NCBI GenBank assembly: GCA_034436355.1
Contig: DAOTVQ010000031.1
Coordinates: 1 to 64,000, forward strand
From: CP2-2F sp034436355
GTDB lineage: Bacteria; Chloroflexota; Anaerolineae; Aggregatilineales; UBA2796
Length of the DNA stretch: 64,000 nt
Direction: 5' to 3'
Shown: in pieces, positions 1 to 7,799 of the stretch
Layout of the letters: each line of letters starts with the position of its first letter
How positions within the stretch are numbered: the first letter of the stretch is position 1
Program-made: the position numbers and the translations under genes
Notes under the pieces: model-generated
Database searches by the model: none
What the model was told of the DNA's origin: nothing
The model's input: the letters and a program-made list of their open reading frames with translations, nothing else

Positions 1-119
1 TGGCGCCAACGGCGACGCCAACCAACACACCCACGGCGACTGCAACCGCAACCAACACCGCAACTGCAACGCCAACCAATACACCCACCAACACTGCCAC
101 CTTCACACCCACGCAGCCG
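1..119 (+). repeat. Thr/Pro/Ala-rich low-complexity coding repeat
   Basis: The DNA consists of short variations on acg/acc/cca/gca codons and reads, in the frame of the downstream protein, as a flexible linker of the type ATPTNTPT. The same linker type recurs at about 369-423 and 675-735 between globular repeats. It is part of the coding sequence, not a separate element. Confidence 0.85.
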
Positions 120-2156
120 CCTGTGCTGAACATCAGCGCGGTCTGCTCGGCGGCGGTTGTGGCAACCTTCACGCTCAGCAACCCAGGTCCAACGCCGATT
201 GACAATGCTGCTTACACCATCCGCGTCGGCGGGACAGTCGTCCAAAGCGGCACGGTCTCTGTGCCAGTTGGCGGCAACGAGATCATCAGCGTGAGCGGTG
301 TTGTGGGTGTGCTAACCTTGAATGTAGCGGGCGTTGTCTCTGGCACCAGCACTGTCGAGTGCGTTGCGCCAACAGCAACACCCACCAACACGCCCACCAG
401 CACTGCCACGCCAACCGATGTGCCACAGTTGAACATCAGCAGTGTTTGCTCGGCAACGCTTGAAGCAACCTTCACGCTGAACAACCCAAGCGCCACCGGC
501 ATTGTGGATGCACCTTACACCATCGTGGATGGCAGCGGCGCCACTGTCGAAAGCGGCACGGTTTCTGTGCCAGCCGGCGGCAGCACCACGCTGACCGTTA
601 GCGGTATCTCTGGCAACCTGACGCTGACCGTCACGGGTGCCGTGACTGCCACTAGCACCGTCACATGCGTGCCACCAACGGCAACGCCAACACCAACCTC
701 ACCACCGCCACCAACACCGCCACCACCAACAGAGGTGGCTGCCCAAATCACGGGTACGGGCATCTGCACGGCAACTGGCACGGTCACCTTCACCCTGAAC
801 AATCCGGGTGGCACGGTAGTTGAGCAGGCGTACATCATCACCAATGCGGCTGGCACCGTCATCGCCACTGGCACGGTAACCATCCCGGCAGGCGGCAGCA
901 CGACGATCACCGCCACCTCCACGCCCGGCACGGTCACCCTGACCATCCCCGGCTTGGCAATCAGCATCAACACCAACTGCTCCGAGCCGCCGCAAGAACT
1001 GCCTTGCGGTTATTGGGAAGTAGACGATCAGGGCTTCCCGGTCTTCTACTACAACACTGAGGCTTGCGAGCCTGAGCCGCTAGAGCGCGTGTGGGAACCC
1101 ATCACGATTGGCGGCGCAAGCTGCCCGCCGTGGTCTGTCTACCACACCTACCGCACCGGCGATTGGGAACTCTTCCGCCTTGGCGAACTGCCCGATAATC
1201 CCGATGCACCCGAAAACCTGACTCAGGCAATCGGCGAGAACATCCACGACATCAACCCATCCCGTTCGCCCGATAACGCTTGGATCGCTTACGCCAGCAA
1301 CCGCAGCGGCACCTGGAACATCTGGGTCGCACGCACGGATGGCAGTGAGCAGCGTCAGGCAACCTTCAACCAAAAGAGCATCTCGGTAGACCCCGTCTGG
1401 TCGCCTGATGGGCGTTACATCGCCTATGAGTCCGACAAGCTGGGCAACTGGGAAATCTTCCTGTTCGATGTGACGGTGGCGAATAGCCCAGAGGTGCGCC
1501 TGACCGAAAACCGCGCCCTCGACGTGAACCCCTACTGGTCACCCGATAGCAAGAAGTTGCTCTTCGAGAGCCTGCGCGACGGCATCCGCAACATCTACGA
1601 ACTGGATGTTGAGACGCTGGACGTGACGCGCATCAGCGATGGTCAGGGCGTGGATCGCTTCCCGCAGTACAACAACAAGGGTGACAGGATCGCCTTTATG
1701 ACGGAGCGCGAGGGACGCAGCAACACGCAGATCGCCATCATGAACGCCGACGGCACGGAAGTCGAACTGATCTCCGACCCGAACGGTGAGGCAAGCGCCA
1801 TTTCGTGGTCGCCCAATGACGAGCTGATCGCTTACCAAATGCGGCTTGGCTCAGATTTCGGCATCTACGTCTACGAGTTGGCAACCAAGACAACGCGGCG
1901 TGTAACTGACACCCAGAGCCTGAACACGGCGCCAACCTGGATTTGCGAATCCACAACGCTGCTGTTCACCTCGAACGCGCCCGGCAATCCGGATATCTAC
2001 AGCACGAACGCTCTGCCCATCACGGCACCGCCGATTGATGTGAAGCAGGAAGGCGCGCAGCTGACCGATCATCCAGAAAACGACCGCGATCCGCAAAACT
2101 CGCCCTCCGAAGAGGACGCCAGCACGCGCAAAGCACGTGATCCGAAGCGTCAGTAA
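3..2156 (+). CDS. Secreted repeat protein: Ig-like repeats, TP linkers, TolB-like propeller (5' partial)
   Basis: The frame is open to the left edge, so the N-terminus and any signal peptide lie outside the window; the GTG at 123 is only the first internal start codon. Three homologous repeats of about 80 residues are visible (about 123-368, 426-674, 738-980). Each starts and ends near a cysteine and carries FTLxNP, SGTVSVPxGG-like and LTLxVxG motifs. This suggests small beta-sandwich domains, possibly each closed by a disulfide, joined by Thr/Pro-rich linkers. From about 1230 on, at least five PD40/WD40-like blades follow (VWSPDGRYIAYES, YWSPDSKKLLFES, SWSPNDELIAYQ), as in TolB-type propellers. 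A binding or scaffold role outside the cell is inferred; the ligand is unknown. Two hairpins follow the stop. Confidence 0.8.
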   Translation, partial: APTATPTNTPTATATATNTATATPTNTPTNTATFTPTQPPVLNISAVCSAAVVATFTLSNPGPTPIDNAAYTIRVGGTVVQSGTVSVPVGGNEIISVSGVVGVLTLNVAGVVSGTSTVECVAPTATPTNTPTSTATPTDVPQLNISSVCSATLEATFTLNNPSATGIVDAPYTIVDGSGATVESGTVSVPAGGSTTLTVSGISGNLTLTVTGAVTATSTVTCVPPTATPTPTSPPPPTPPPPTEVAAQITGTGICTATGTVTFTLNNPGGTVVEQAYIITNAAGTVIATGTVTIPAGGSTTITATSTPGTVTLTIPGLAISINTNCSEPPQELPCGYWEVDDQGFPVFYYNTEACEPEPLERVWEPITIGGASCPPWSVYHTYRTGDWELFRLGELPDNPDAPENLTQAIGENIHDINPSRSPDNAWIAYASNRSGTWNIWVARTDGSEQRQATFNQKSISVDPVWSPDGRYIAYESDKLGNWEIFLFDVTVANSPEVRLTENRALDVNPYWSPDSKKLLFESLRDGIRNIYELDVETLDVTRISDGQGVDRFPQYNNKGDRIAFMTEREGRSNTQIAIMNADGTEVELISDPNGEASAISWSPNDELIAYQMRLGSDFGIYVYELATKTTRRVTDTQSLNTAPTWICESTTLLFTSNAPGNPDIYSTNALPITAPPIDVKQEGAQLTDHPENDRDPQNSPSEEDASTRKARDPKRQ

Positions 2157-2171
2157 GCGGTGAGGCACAAC

Positions 2172-2197
2172 GGCACGGGAAGGCAACTTCTCGTGCC
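2172..2197 (+). terminator. Hairpin downstream of the repeat/propeller gene (copy 1)
   Basis: An 11 bp stem (GGCACGGGAAG with CTTCTCGTGCC, one G-T wobble) closes a GCAA tetraloop. It starts 15 bp after the stop at 2156. There is no strong T-run, so termination is inferred. Confidence 0.5.
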
Positions 2198-2227
2198 ACC
2201 CAAAAGATTTAGCAACTAGATTTTCAC

Positions 2228-2255
2228 AGCGGCGAGAGGGCAACTTCTCGCTGCT
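2228..2255 (+). terminator. Hairpin downstream of the repeat/propeller gene (copy 2)
   Basis: A 10 bp stem (AGCGGCGAGA with TCTCGCTGCT, one wobble) is followed by GCTTGTTTAAG. It shares the GGCAACTTCTCG core with the hairpin at 2172-2197. It lies between convergent genes and probably acts with copy 1 as a transcription end. Confidence 0.5.
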
Positions 2256-2307
2256 GCTTGTTTAAGTTGGTTGCCTCACCGCCTGCGTCCGGCGCGCTAT
2301 GGCATGG

Positions 2308-3513
2308 TCACTGGCTAAGGGCGTCAATCCAACGGCTAACGATCTCCAATTGCGGCAGTTCGTTTGCCTCAAAATAGCTGCGCGGCGACCACAACAGATC
2401 GCGGTTGTTTGCCAAATAGCCGCGGTTTGCGGCTGCCAGCCACATGCCGCCCTCATCACCGATTTGGGCGCGCAGTTCCTGCACTTGCTGAAAGTAGATC
2501 AAAGCGGTTTCGGTCTGCCCTTCAAGGGCGCACAGATAGGCGAGGTTATGGCGGGCAACGCTGAATTCAAACGGGCGATCTAAAGCCTGCCAAGCCTGCA
2601 TGGCTGCCTCAAAAAGCGTTTTTGCCGTCTCCAGATCATCCAACTGCGCGTAGGTGAGCGCGGCGGCACCCCAGATGGCTGCCTGCCAAGCACGCAGCAC
2701 GCCATCGTCAGGGCGTGGCGAGAGTGCATCGGCGGTTTGGCGCAGCCCAAGCGCCACCGCCGCGGCATCTTCCGCCTCAACTGCCTCGCAAATACGGGCA
2801 ACGTTCTGCTGCATCAGTGGTGGCACAGAATCCACATAGTCGCAAGGGTTGCCAAGCCACGCCCGCCAATCCAGCAGTGGGCGTTCCGCACTGGTAACGC
2901 CAAAGCGCGGCGTGAGTCCCTTTGGATCAAGGTTAATATCACCGGCGGGCGGGCTGAATACAAAAGCGCGCAGTTCGCGGATTTCTAACGGGTTGAACTG
3001 CTGATCGGGCGTGAAGACGGTAGCAGCCAACTCAATCCGAAGGTGGAACAAGCCTTTTTGTTCAGGATAGAAGGCTGCGCCCACTGCGCTGCGCTGTGTA
3101 TTCGGTGCGCTGAGCGTGGTGAGTTCCTGTTCGCCGCTGTTCAGTGCCAACCATGCCTGTGTTGAGTCTGTGCGGTTGTAGAGGCTGAGGCGCAGCCGTG
3201 CGTTGCCTTGCGCCGAGTCGTACCAGGTGGCGTCGTAGTCGGCATGAAACCACACATAGCGTTCGCGCAGCATGTAGACATCAGCAATGGTAGGCTGCAC
3301 AAATAAGGCAACGCGTGCATCCGCTTGCCCTGAAAATGTGAAACGCGGCGCCGCCACACCGCGTGTTAGCCCATCATATTCATGATAAGCAGGCATGGCA
3401 GTGGCGGTGGGTGGCAGCGGCGTTTGCGGTGCAATCTCCACGCGCACGCCGCAAGCTGCTACCCACAGGCATAGGGCAACTACAACAGTTTTCAGGGTGC
3501 GGCGGGCAGCCAT
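2308..3513 (-). CDS. TPR-containing lipoprotein
   Basis: 401 residues. The N-terminus is basic and hydrophobic and ends in a lipobox (LWVAAC, Cys21), predicting a lipid-anchored exported protein. The middle part (about 50-210) is beta-rich and unrecognised. The C-terminal third (about 250-385) is helical, with tetratricopeptide-like pairs (AQLDDLETAKTLFEAAMQAW and ALIYFQQVQELRAQIG). The start overlaps the end of the histidine kinase gene by 22 bp, so this is the last gene of the leftward operon. A sensory or accessory role with the two-component pair is inferred from position only. No enzymatic motif was seen. Confidence 0.7.
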   Translation of the reverse strand: MAARRTLKTVVVALCLWVAACGVRVEIAPQTPLPPTATAMPAYHEYDGLTRGVAAPRFTFSGQADARVALFVQPTIADVYMLRERYVWFHADYDATWYDSAQGNARLRLSLYNRTDSTQAWLALNSGEQELTTLSAPNTQRSAVGAAFYPEQKGLFHLRIELAATVFTPDQQFNPLEIRELRAFVFSPPAGDINLDPKGLTPRFGVTSAERPLLDWRAWLGNPCDYVDSVPPLMQQNVARICEAVEAEDAAAVALGLRQTADALSPRPDDGVLRAWQAAIWGAAALTYAQLDDLETAKTLFEAAMQAWQALDRPFEFSVARHNLAYLCALEGQTETALIYFQQVQELRAQIGDEGGMWLAAANRGYLANNRDLLWSPRSYFEANELPQLEIVSRWIDALSQ

Positions 3514-4931
3514 AGTGTGATTGTCGTCCCTTCGCCTAAGGTACTCTCAGCCTGTAGTGTGCCGCGATGCAGCAGCACAATCTTCTTTACAATTGCCAGC
3601 CCTAAGCCACTGCCGCTGCCGCCTTCACGCGAACGGGCGCGCACCAATGGCTCGAAAATCTTATCCGGCAGGTAGCTGGGCGGAATGCCGCTGCCGTTAT
3701 CACGCACCACAATTTGATAGCCTTGATCGCGTGCGCTTAGGCTCAGATGCACCACACAGCCCGCCTCTGAATATTTTAGGCTGTTTTCTACCAAATTGCT
3801 TAAGGCGCGGATGAGCAGATCGTGATCGGCGATGCACGGCGCATTGGGCGGCATTTCTAGCTGAAGGGTCTTGTTTTCGGCGGCGGCACGTTCTTCATGT
3901 TGATACAGCACTTCTTCAAGCACATCAACCAGATCAAGCGGCTCTAGGGCGGGCGGCACATAGGAAAGGCGCGCATCAAAGAGCAGGGAGTCCACAAGGC
4001 GCGTAAGGCGCTGCGCCTCATTCTCAATGATCGCGGCGGCGCGTGCGGCGCTCTCAGGGCTAGGCGCGATTTCAGCCCGTAAGTTGTTGGCGTGCGCGAT
4101 GATCGCCGCCAGCGGATTCCGCATATCATGCACAATGCGCCGCAAAAACTGTTCATAGAACTTGCTACGGGCTGCTTCGCTGCCACTTTGCGCGGCAACC
4201 ACACCCAGCAGCGCTCGACTTTGCGGCACGCACTGCACGTTCAAGCGCGTGTTCTCATCAATGGTCAGAAATTGTGCTGTGTTACGGCGGTTGCGAAGGG
4301 CGCTTTGGGCTGCTTCGCGCAGTTCAGGGCGCAAGCGCTGATCAGCACCCACCAGCCATGCCATGCCACGCGGATTGGCATAGCGCAGCCTGCCGCGCCT
4401 ATCACAGACCACCAGCGCCACTTCCACATAGCCATCCGCCAAGTGGAGCAGCGCACGCACATGCCGTTGGTGGCGTGCCGCACTTGCGCTCATCACGCCG
4501 AAGGCAATCAGGGCGAATGCCGAGCTGCCCAACGCACCCACAAACCAATACAGCGCGGTTGGCGTGGCAGCGCTCAGGGTGAGCCAAGCACGGTTGGCAA
4601 CACCGAGTGCGTGTGGCACACCCACCCATAGCAGCCCACCGATCCCAACTAGGCACAGGCTGCCCAGTGCAAGGCGCAGCAGCAGCGTCGGCTGAGAAGC
4701 ACCAAGCAAGCGCCCAACGCCGAATAAGCTCAGCGCGCTGAGGCTGGCAGCCACCAACGCCCAGACCAAGAGCGGCATGTTCAAAGCGCGGATCAGGATT
4801 GGCGCCGCCTGCACCGCTGTGCCATGCACGCCGAAGAGCGGCACGAGCAGCCAAATGCCGAGCAGGGCAGCCGCCAGCCCTGTTCTGCCCATGCCTATCC
4901 AACGCCTCTGCTGGCTGAGCGCAGCGCGCAT
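3492..4931 (-). CDS. Membrane sensor histidine kinase
   Basis: 479 residues. About four hydrophobic helices (17-38, 48-72, 83-105, 122-148) are followed by a PAS-like stretch (165-250) and a HisKA dimerisation domain with phospho-acceptor His268 in IVHDMRNPLAAI. A complete HATPase_c domain follows: N-box NLVENSLKYS near 379-388, G1 box DNGSGIP at 411-417, G2 box GSGSGLGLAI at 438-447. The input signal is unknown; the sensor is mostly membrane-embedded, with no large extracellular loop. The start codon directly follows the stop of the response regulator (TAA-ATG), so the pair is translationally coupled. Confidence 0.92.
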   Translation of the reverse strand: MRAALSQQRRWIGMGRTGLAAALLGIWLLVPLFGVHGTAVQAAPILIRALNMPLLVWALVAASLSALSLFGVGRLLGASQPTLLLRLALGSLCLVGIGGLLWVGVPHALGVANRAWLTLSAATPTALYWFVGALGSSAFALIAFGVMSASAARHQRHVRALLHLADGYVEVALVVCDRRGRLRYANPRGMAWLVGADQRLRPELREAAQSALRNRRNTAQFLTIDENTRLNVQCVPQSRALLGVVAAQSGSEAARSKFYEQFLRRIVHDMRNPLAAIIAHANNLRAEIAPSPESAARAAAIIENEAQRLTRLVDSLLFDARLSYVPPALEPLDLVDVLEEVLYQHEERAAAENKTLQLEMPPNAPCIADHDLLIRALSNLVENSLKYSEAGCVVHLSLSARDQGYQIVVRDNGSGIPPSYLPDKIFEPLVRARSREGGSGSGLGLAIVKKIVLLHRGTLQAESTLGEGTTITLWLPAAP

Positions 4932-5648
4932 TTAGACCACCAACCGATAGCCCAACCCATGCACCGTTTCGATCAACTCGTCGCGCTCTAGGTGCAGCTT
5001 GCGGCGCAGCGCGGCAATATGCCGATCCACGGTGCGTGGATAGCCCGCCCACTCGTAGCCCCAAACCTGATCAAGCAGTTGTTCGCGTGTCCATTCACGG
5101 TTGGGATGCCGCGCCAAGAAGGTGAGCAAGGCAAACTCAAGCGGCGTCAGGTCAATTTCCGTGCCACGCTGCGTCACGCGCAAGTGCAGCGGATCGATCA
5201 CCAAATCGCGCACATGGATCAAGGTGCTTGTCGCTTGCGATTGCTGCTGCGCCTCACGCCGTATGTGCGCCACAGCGTTCAGCGTCGCCCGAATCTGCCC
5301 GATCAGGGCGTTGGCATCGAACGGCTTGGTCACAAAGGCGATGGCGCCTTGCCCAAGGCTTTCCACTTGCCATTCGGCATAAGAAGTCAGCATAATAACC
5401 GGGATGAAGCGCTCAAACGTCCGCAAGGCGCGCAGCACATCCAGCCCGCCAATGGCAGTTGGCTGCGCTTCATCCAGCACTACATCCAGCAAGGCAAGAT
5501 CAGGTGCCTGCGCCCGTGCCGCCGCCAATGCCGCAGCGCCATCCGCCGCCAAGATCGGCTGAAAGCCCGCCCGCCCAAGCAGCGCAGCGAGGGCGGAACG
5601 GATTGCCTCATCGTCGTCCACAATTAAAATGATCGGGCGTGTATCCAT
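4932..5648 (-). CDS. OmpR/PhoB-family response regulator
   Basis: 238 residues. The receiver domain has the acidic pair D11/D12, phospho-acceptor D55 (LALLDVV), T88 and K108 (VTKPF). The C-terminal winged helix (about 140-238) carries LTPLEFALLTFLARH, REQLLDQVWG, VDRHIAALRRKL and GLGYRLVV, which define the OmpR/PhoB class. Proteins of this class bind tandem direct repeats as dimers when phosphorylated. The gene is fourth in a six-gene operon and is followed without a gap by its likely cognate kinase. The direct repeats at 9356-9383, over the operon promoter, are a candidate target. No clear Shine-Dalgarno sequence precedes the ATG. Confidence 0.93.
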   Translation of the reverse strand: MDTRPIILIVDDDEAIRSALAALLGRAGFQPILAADGAAALAAARAQAPDLALLDVVLDEAQPTAIGGLDVLRALRTFERFIPVIMLTSYAEWQVESLGQGAIAFVTKPFDANALIGQIRATLNAVAHIRREAQQQSQATSTLIHVRDLVIDPLHLRVTQRGTEIDLTPLEFALLTFLARHPNREWTREQLLDQVWGYEWAGYPRTVDRHIAALRRKLHLERDELIETVHGLGYRLVV

Positions 5649-5678
5649 AGGGGATGATCATAGCACAGCGGTGCGCTT

Positions 5679-6467
5679 TTAGGGTATCTCTGCGCGAAGG
5701 ACGCTACCATTTGCCAGATCAACCCATGTCTGTGCGATGATACGTGCATCCTGCTTGAAGGTGACCCGCCACACCGCGCTGCTTGGCGCACCCTCTGGTG
5801 CTGCTTCTGCTTGCCAGCCCGCATGTTCCCGTAACGCCGCAGCCGTTTGTGAGGCGGCAGCCGCCAAGGTGATCGCCCGCGCTTGGCGTGCGCCGATCCA
5901 TGCCTCAACCGTCAGCAGTTCCGGAAAGGTGATGCCGATCAGTTGTGGGTCGGCAAAGTCGAACGGATTCGGACTGTTGAAGCGCAGCACGACCTGCACC
6001 ACATCGCCGGCATACCACAGATAGACCGCCCATGTGTCCCGCCACGCCTCATACTCAATCCAGGCTTCATATCTATCCGAAGCCGCACCAAGCAGTTCGC
6101 GCACATCAGGGTGATTTTTGGCAAAGTTCAGGGCGGACTCTCTGCCCTTACGCTTTGTGGCTTGGCTGGCATGGCTGTAATCCACCTCCAACCAATAGAC
6201 GCGCCCTTTATCAAGGTGTACATCGGCACTGGCAATTGGATCATGATTGGCAGCGCGAAATTGCACCCGCCAAATCTGGCGCATGGCTTCGGGATTGTAG
6301 GCAAGGGCGTACCAATTCGGCACTTCGGCAAGGTAGGCGGCAAGGCGCGGATGCGCGGCAGCCAATGCAATGGCGCGTGCCTCATTGGTGCTGTCATCGG
6401 CGTGCAGCGCGCCATGCGGCAGCACCAACAGCACTAGGCATAGGATCAAGGCAATTTTGCGAAACAT
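5679..6467 (-). CDS. Secreted protein of unknown function
   Basis: 262 residues with a clear signal peptide (MFRKIALILCLVLLVLP, cleavage near HADDS). The mature protein appears to hold two related halves, each containing a W-x-V-x-F strand with an x-V-D-L or x-V-x-L strand after it (for example WRVQFRAANHDP and WRVTFKQDARI), suggesting a duplicated PepSY- or cystatin-like fold; this is weak inference. An AGAGG Shine-Dalgarno precedes the ATG. It lies 18 bp after the DUF1501 gene and 30 bp before the response regulator gene, so it is probably co-transcribed. No family is recognised with confidence. Confidence 0.65.
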   Translation of the reverse strand: MFRKIALILCLVLLVLPHGALHADDSTNEARAIALAAAHPRLAAYLAEVPNWYALAYNPEAMRQIWRVQFRAANHDPIASADVHLDKGRVYWLEVDYSHASQATKRKGRESALNFAKNHPDVRELLGAASDRYEAWIEYEAWRDTWAVYLWYAGDVVQVVLRFNSPNPFDFADPQLIGITFPELLTVEAWIGARQARAITLAAAASQTAAALREHAGWQAEAAPEGAPSSAVWRVTFKQDARIIAQTWVDLANGSVLRAEIP

Positions 6468-6485
6468 GGCAACCTCTTTTCTGCC

Positions 6486-7778
6486 CTAGCGCGGGCGCAC
6501 AATCGGCAATAGCTTGGGCGCATAGTTTGGGAAGATGTGATCAAGGGCAGGGTTCAGCACGCGCAGCGCCAAGACCGATGCCAGCACATCGCGGTAATCG
6601 GTTGTGATCGGCAGGTCGCCATCTTCAAGCGCTTCAGGCTGCAAGCCGCGCCAATCCGCATAAACGCCACCGACCACACCACCGCCCAGCACGAACATGG
6701 CGTTGCCATGCCCATGATCGGTACCTTTGCTGCCGTTTTCTGCAACGCGCCGCCCAAATTCACTCATGGCTACCACGCTCACATTCGCCATGTAATCGCC
6801 CAGATCGGCGTAGAAAGCGGCGAGTCCTGCTGCTAATTCTGCCAGCAGGTTGGCTTGCTCACCCTCTGCACCGCCTTGCTCTTCGTGTGTATCCCAACCG
6901 CCAAAGTCAATGCAGGCAGTTTCCAAGCCAATGCCTGCTTTGATCAAGAGCGCGATCTGCTGCAAGCCCTTGCCAAACTCGCCCTCTGGATATTGGGCGC
7001 CATGCGAAGGCTTGTAGTCGGATGCATTCAGGCTCGCCAACAGATCCATCACGGCGAAGGTATCTTTGGCGTGGGCTGCTAACTGCTGGCGCCCGTCGTT
7101 GCTGCCTGCCTCCAGCGTGTAAAGGCTTGCCAGCGCGGCGCGCATTGCCTCAAGCTGATCGTCACGCCCGCCCAGATGAAACTCTGCAATGGATTTAAGG
7201 GCAAGGGTAGAGACGCTGCCTTGCAGCGAAGTGGGCAGCAAGCTGCCAATGCCCACAGCGCGGAAGGGTGAATCGTTCTGCCACGCTGCCGATTCCAAAT
7301 GGCGGCTGATCCAACCGTTGCGCGTGCTTTTTTCGCCCGGCGTGCCGCGCTCCATAAACTCCATCGCGTCGAAGTGCGAGCGTGTCGGGTCGGGCGATCC
7401 GCAGGCGTGAACAATTGCCAGATTGCCCGCCTCGTAGAGCGCTTTGAGTGGGCGCAGCGAAGGGTGCAAGCCGAAAAAGCCGTTCAGATCAATGGCGCTT
7501 AGGGGATCGCGGCTTGGCTCGGCGATGGCAAGCGTTGGGCGTGCATCGTAGTAGGTGGCGCCTTCGGCATATGGCACGACGGCGTTCAAGCCATCCATGC
7601 CGCCGCGCAGGAAGATTGCCACCAGCACATCGCCCGGCGCACCGCTGCGCCGAAAGGCAAGGCGTGGCATCCACGATGGAAAAAGTGCCTTGCTCAAGCC
7701 GACCACACTGAGCGCGCCGAACATGCTCAATGCCTGACGGAGTGAGGTTGGGCGTAGGTTCATATTCACTGTCTTCAT
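6486..7778 (-). CDS. DUF1501 family protein
   Basis: 430 residues. Family features are FLRGGMDGLNAVVPY near the N-terminus, LHPSLRPLKALYEAGNLAIVHACGSPDPTRSHFDA in pieces, ETACIDFGGWDTHEEQGG, and SEFGRRVAENGSKGTDHGHGNAMFVLGGGVVGG. DUF1501 proteins resemble the alkaline phosphatase/sulfatase fold and are typically exported, but their reaction is not established. The basic start and the hydrophobic stretch around 14-35 suggest export. It directly follows the DUF1800 gene (21 bp gap). This pairing is widespread in Planctomycetota, Proteobacteria and Chloroflexota. An AAAGGAAC Shine-Dalgarno supports the start. Confidence 0.9.
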   Translation of the reverse strand: MKTVNMNLRPTSLRQALSMFGALSVVGLSKALFPSWMPRLAFRRSGAPGDVLVAIFLRGGMDGLNAVVPYAEGATYYDARPTLAIAEPSRDPLSAIDLNGFFGLHPSLRPLKALYEAGNLAIVHACGSPDPTRSHFDAMEFMERGTPGEKSTRNGWISRHLESAAWQNDSPFRAVGIGSLLPTSLQGSVSTLALKSIAEFHLGGRDDQLEAMRAALASLYTLEAGSNDGRQQLAAHAKDTFAVMDLLASLNASDYKPSHGAQYPEGEFGKGLQQIALLIKAGIGLETACIDFGGWDTHEEQGGAEGEQANLLAELAAGLAAFYADLGDYMANVSVVAMSEFGRRVAENGSKGTDHGHGNAMFVLGGGVVGGVYADWRGLQPEALEDGDLPITTDYRDVLASVLALRVLNPALDHIFPNYAPKLLPIVRPR

Positions 7779-7799
7779 GGGGAAGTTCCTTTCGGCGCG

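Noticed and set aside
1..735. CRISPR-like or microsatellite repeats
   Set aside because: The repeats are imperfect, in frame, and encode Thr/Pro linkers and homologous protein domains; there are no equal spacers.
515..976. Val/Pro-rich minus-strand frame of 153 codons
   Set aside because: It is the complement of the Thr/Val-rich repeat gene and has no independent support.
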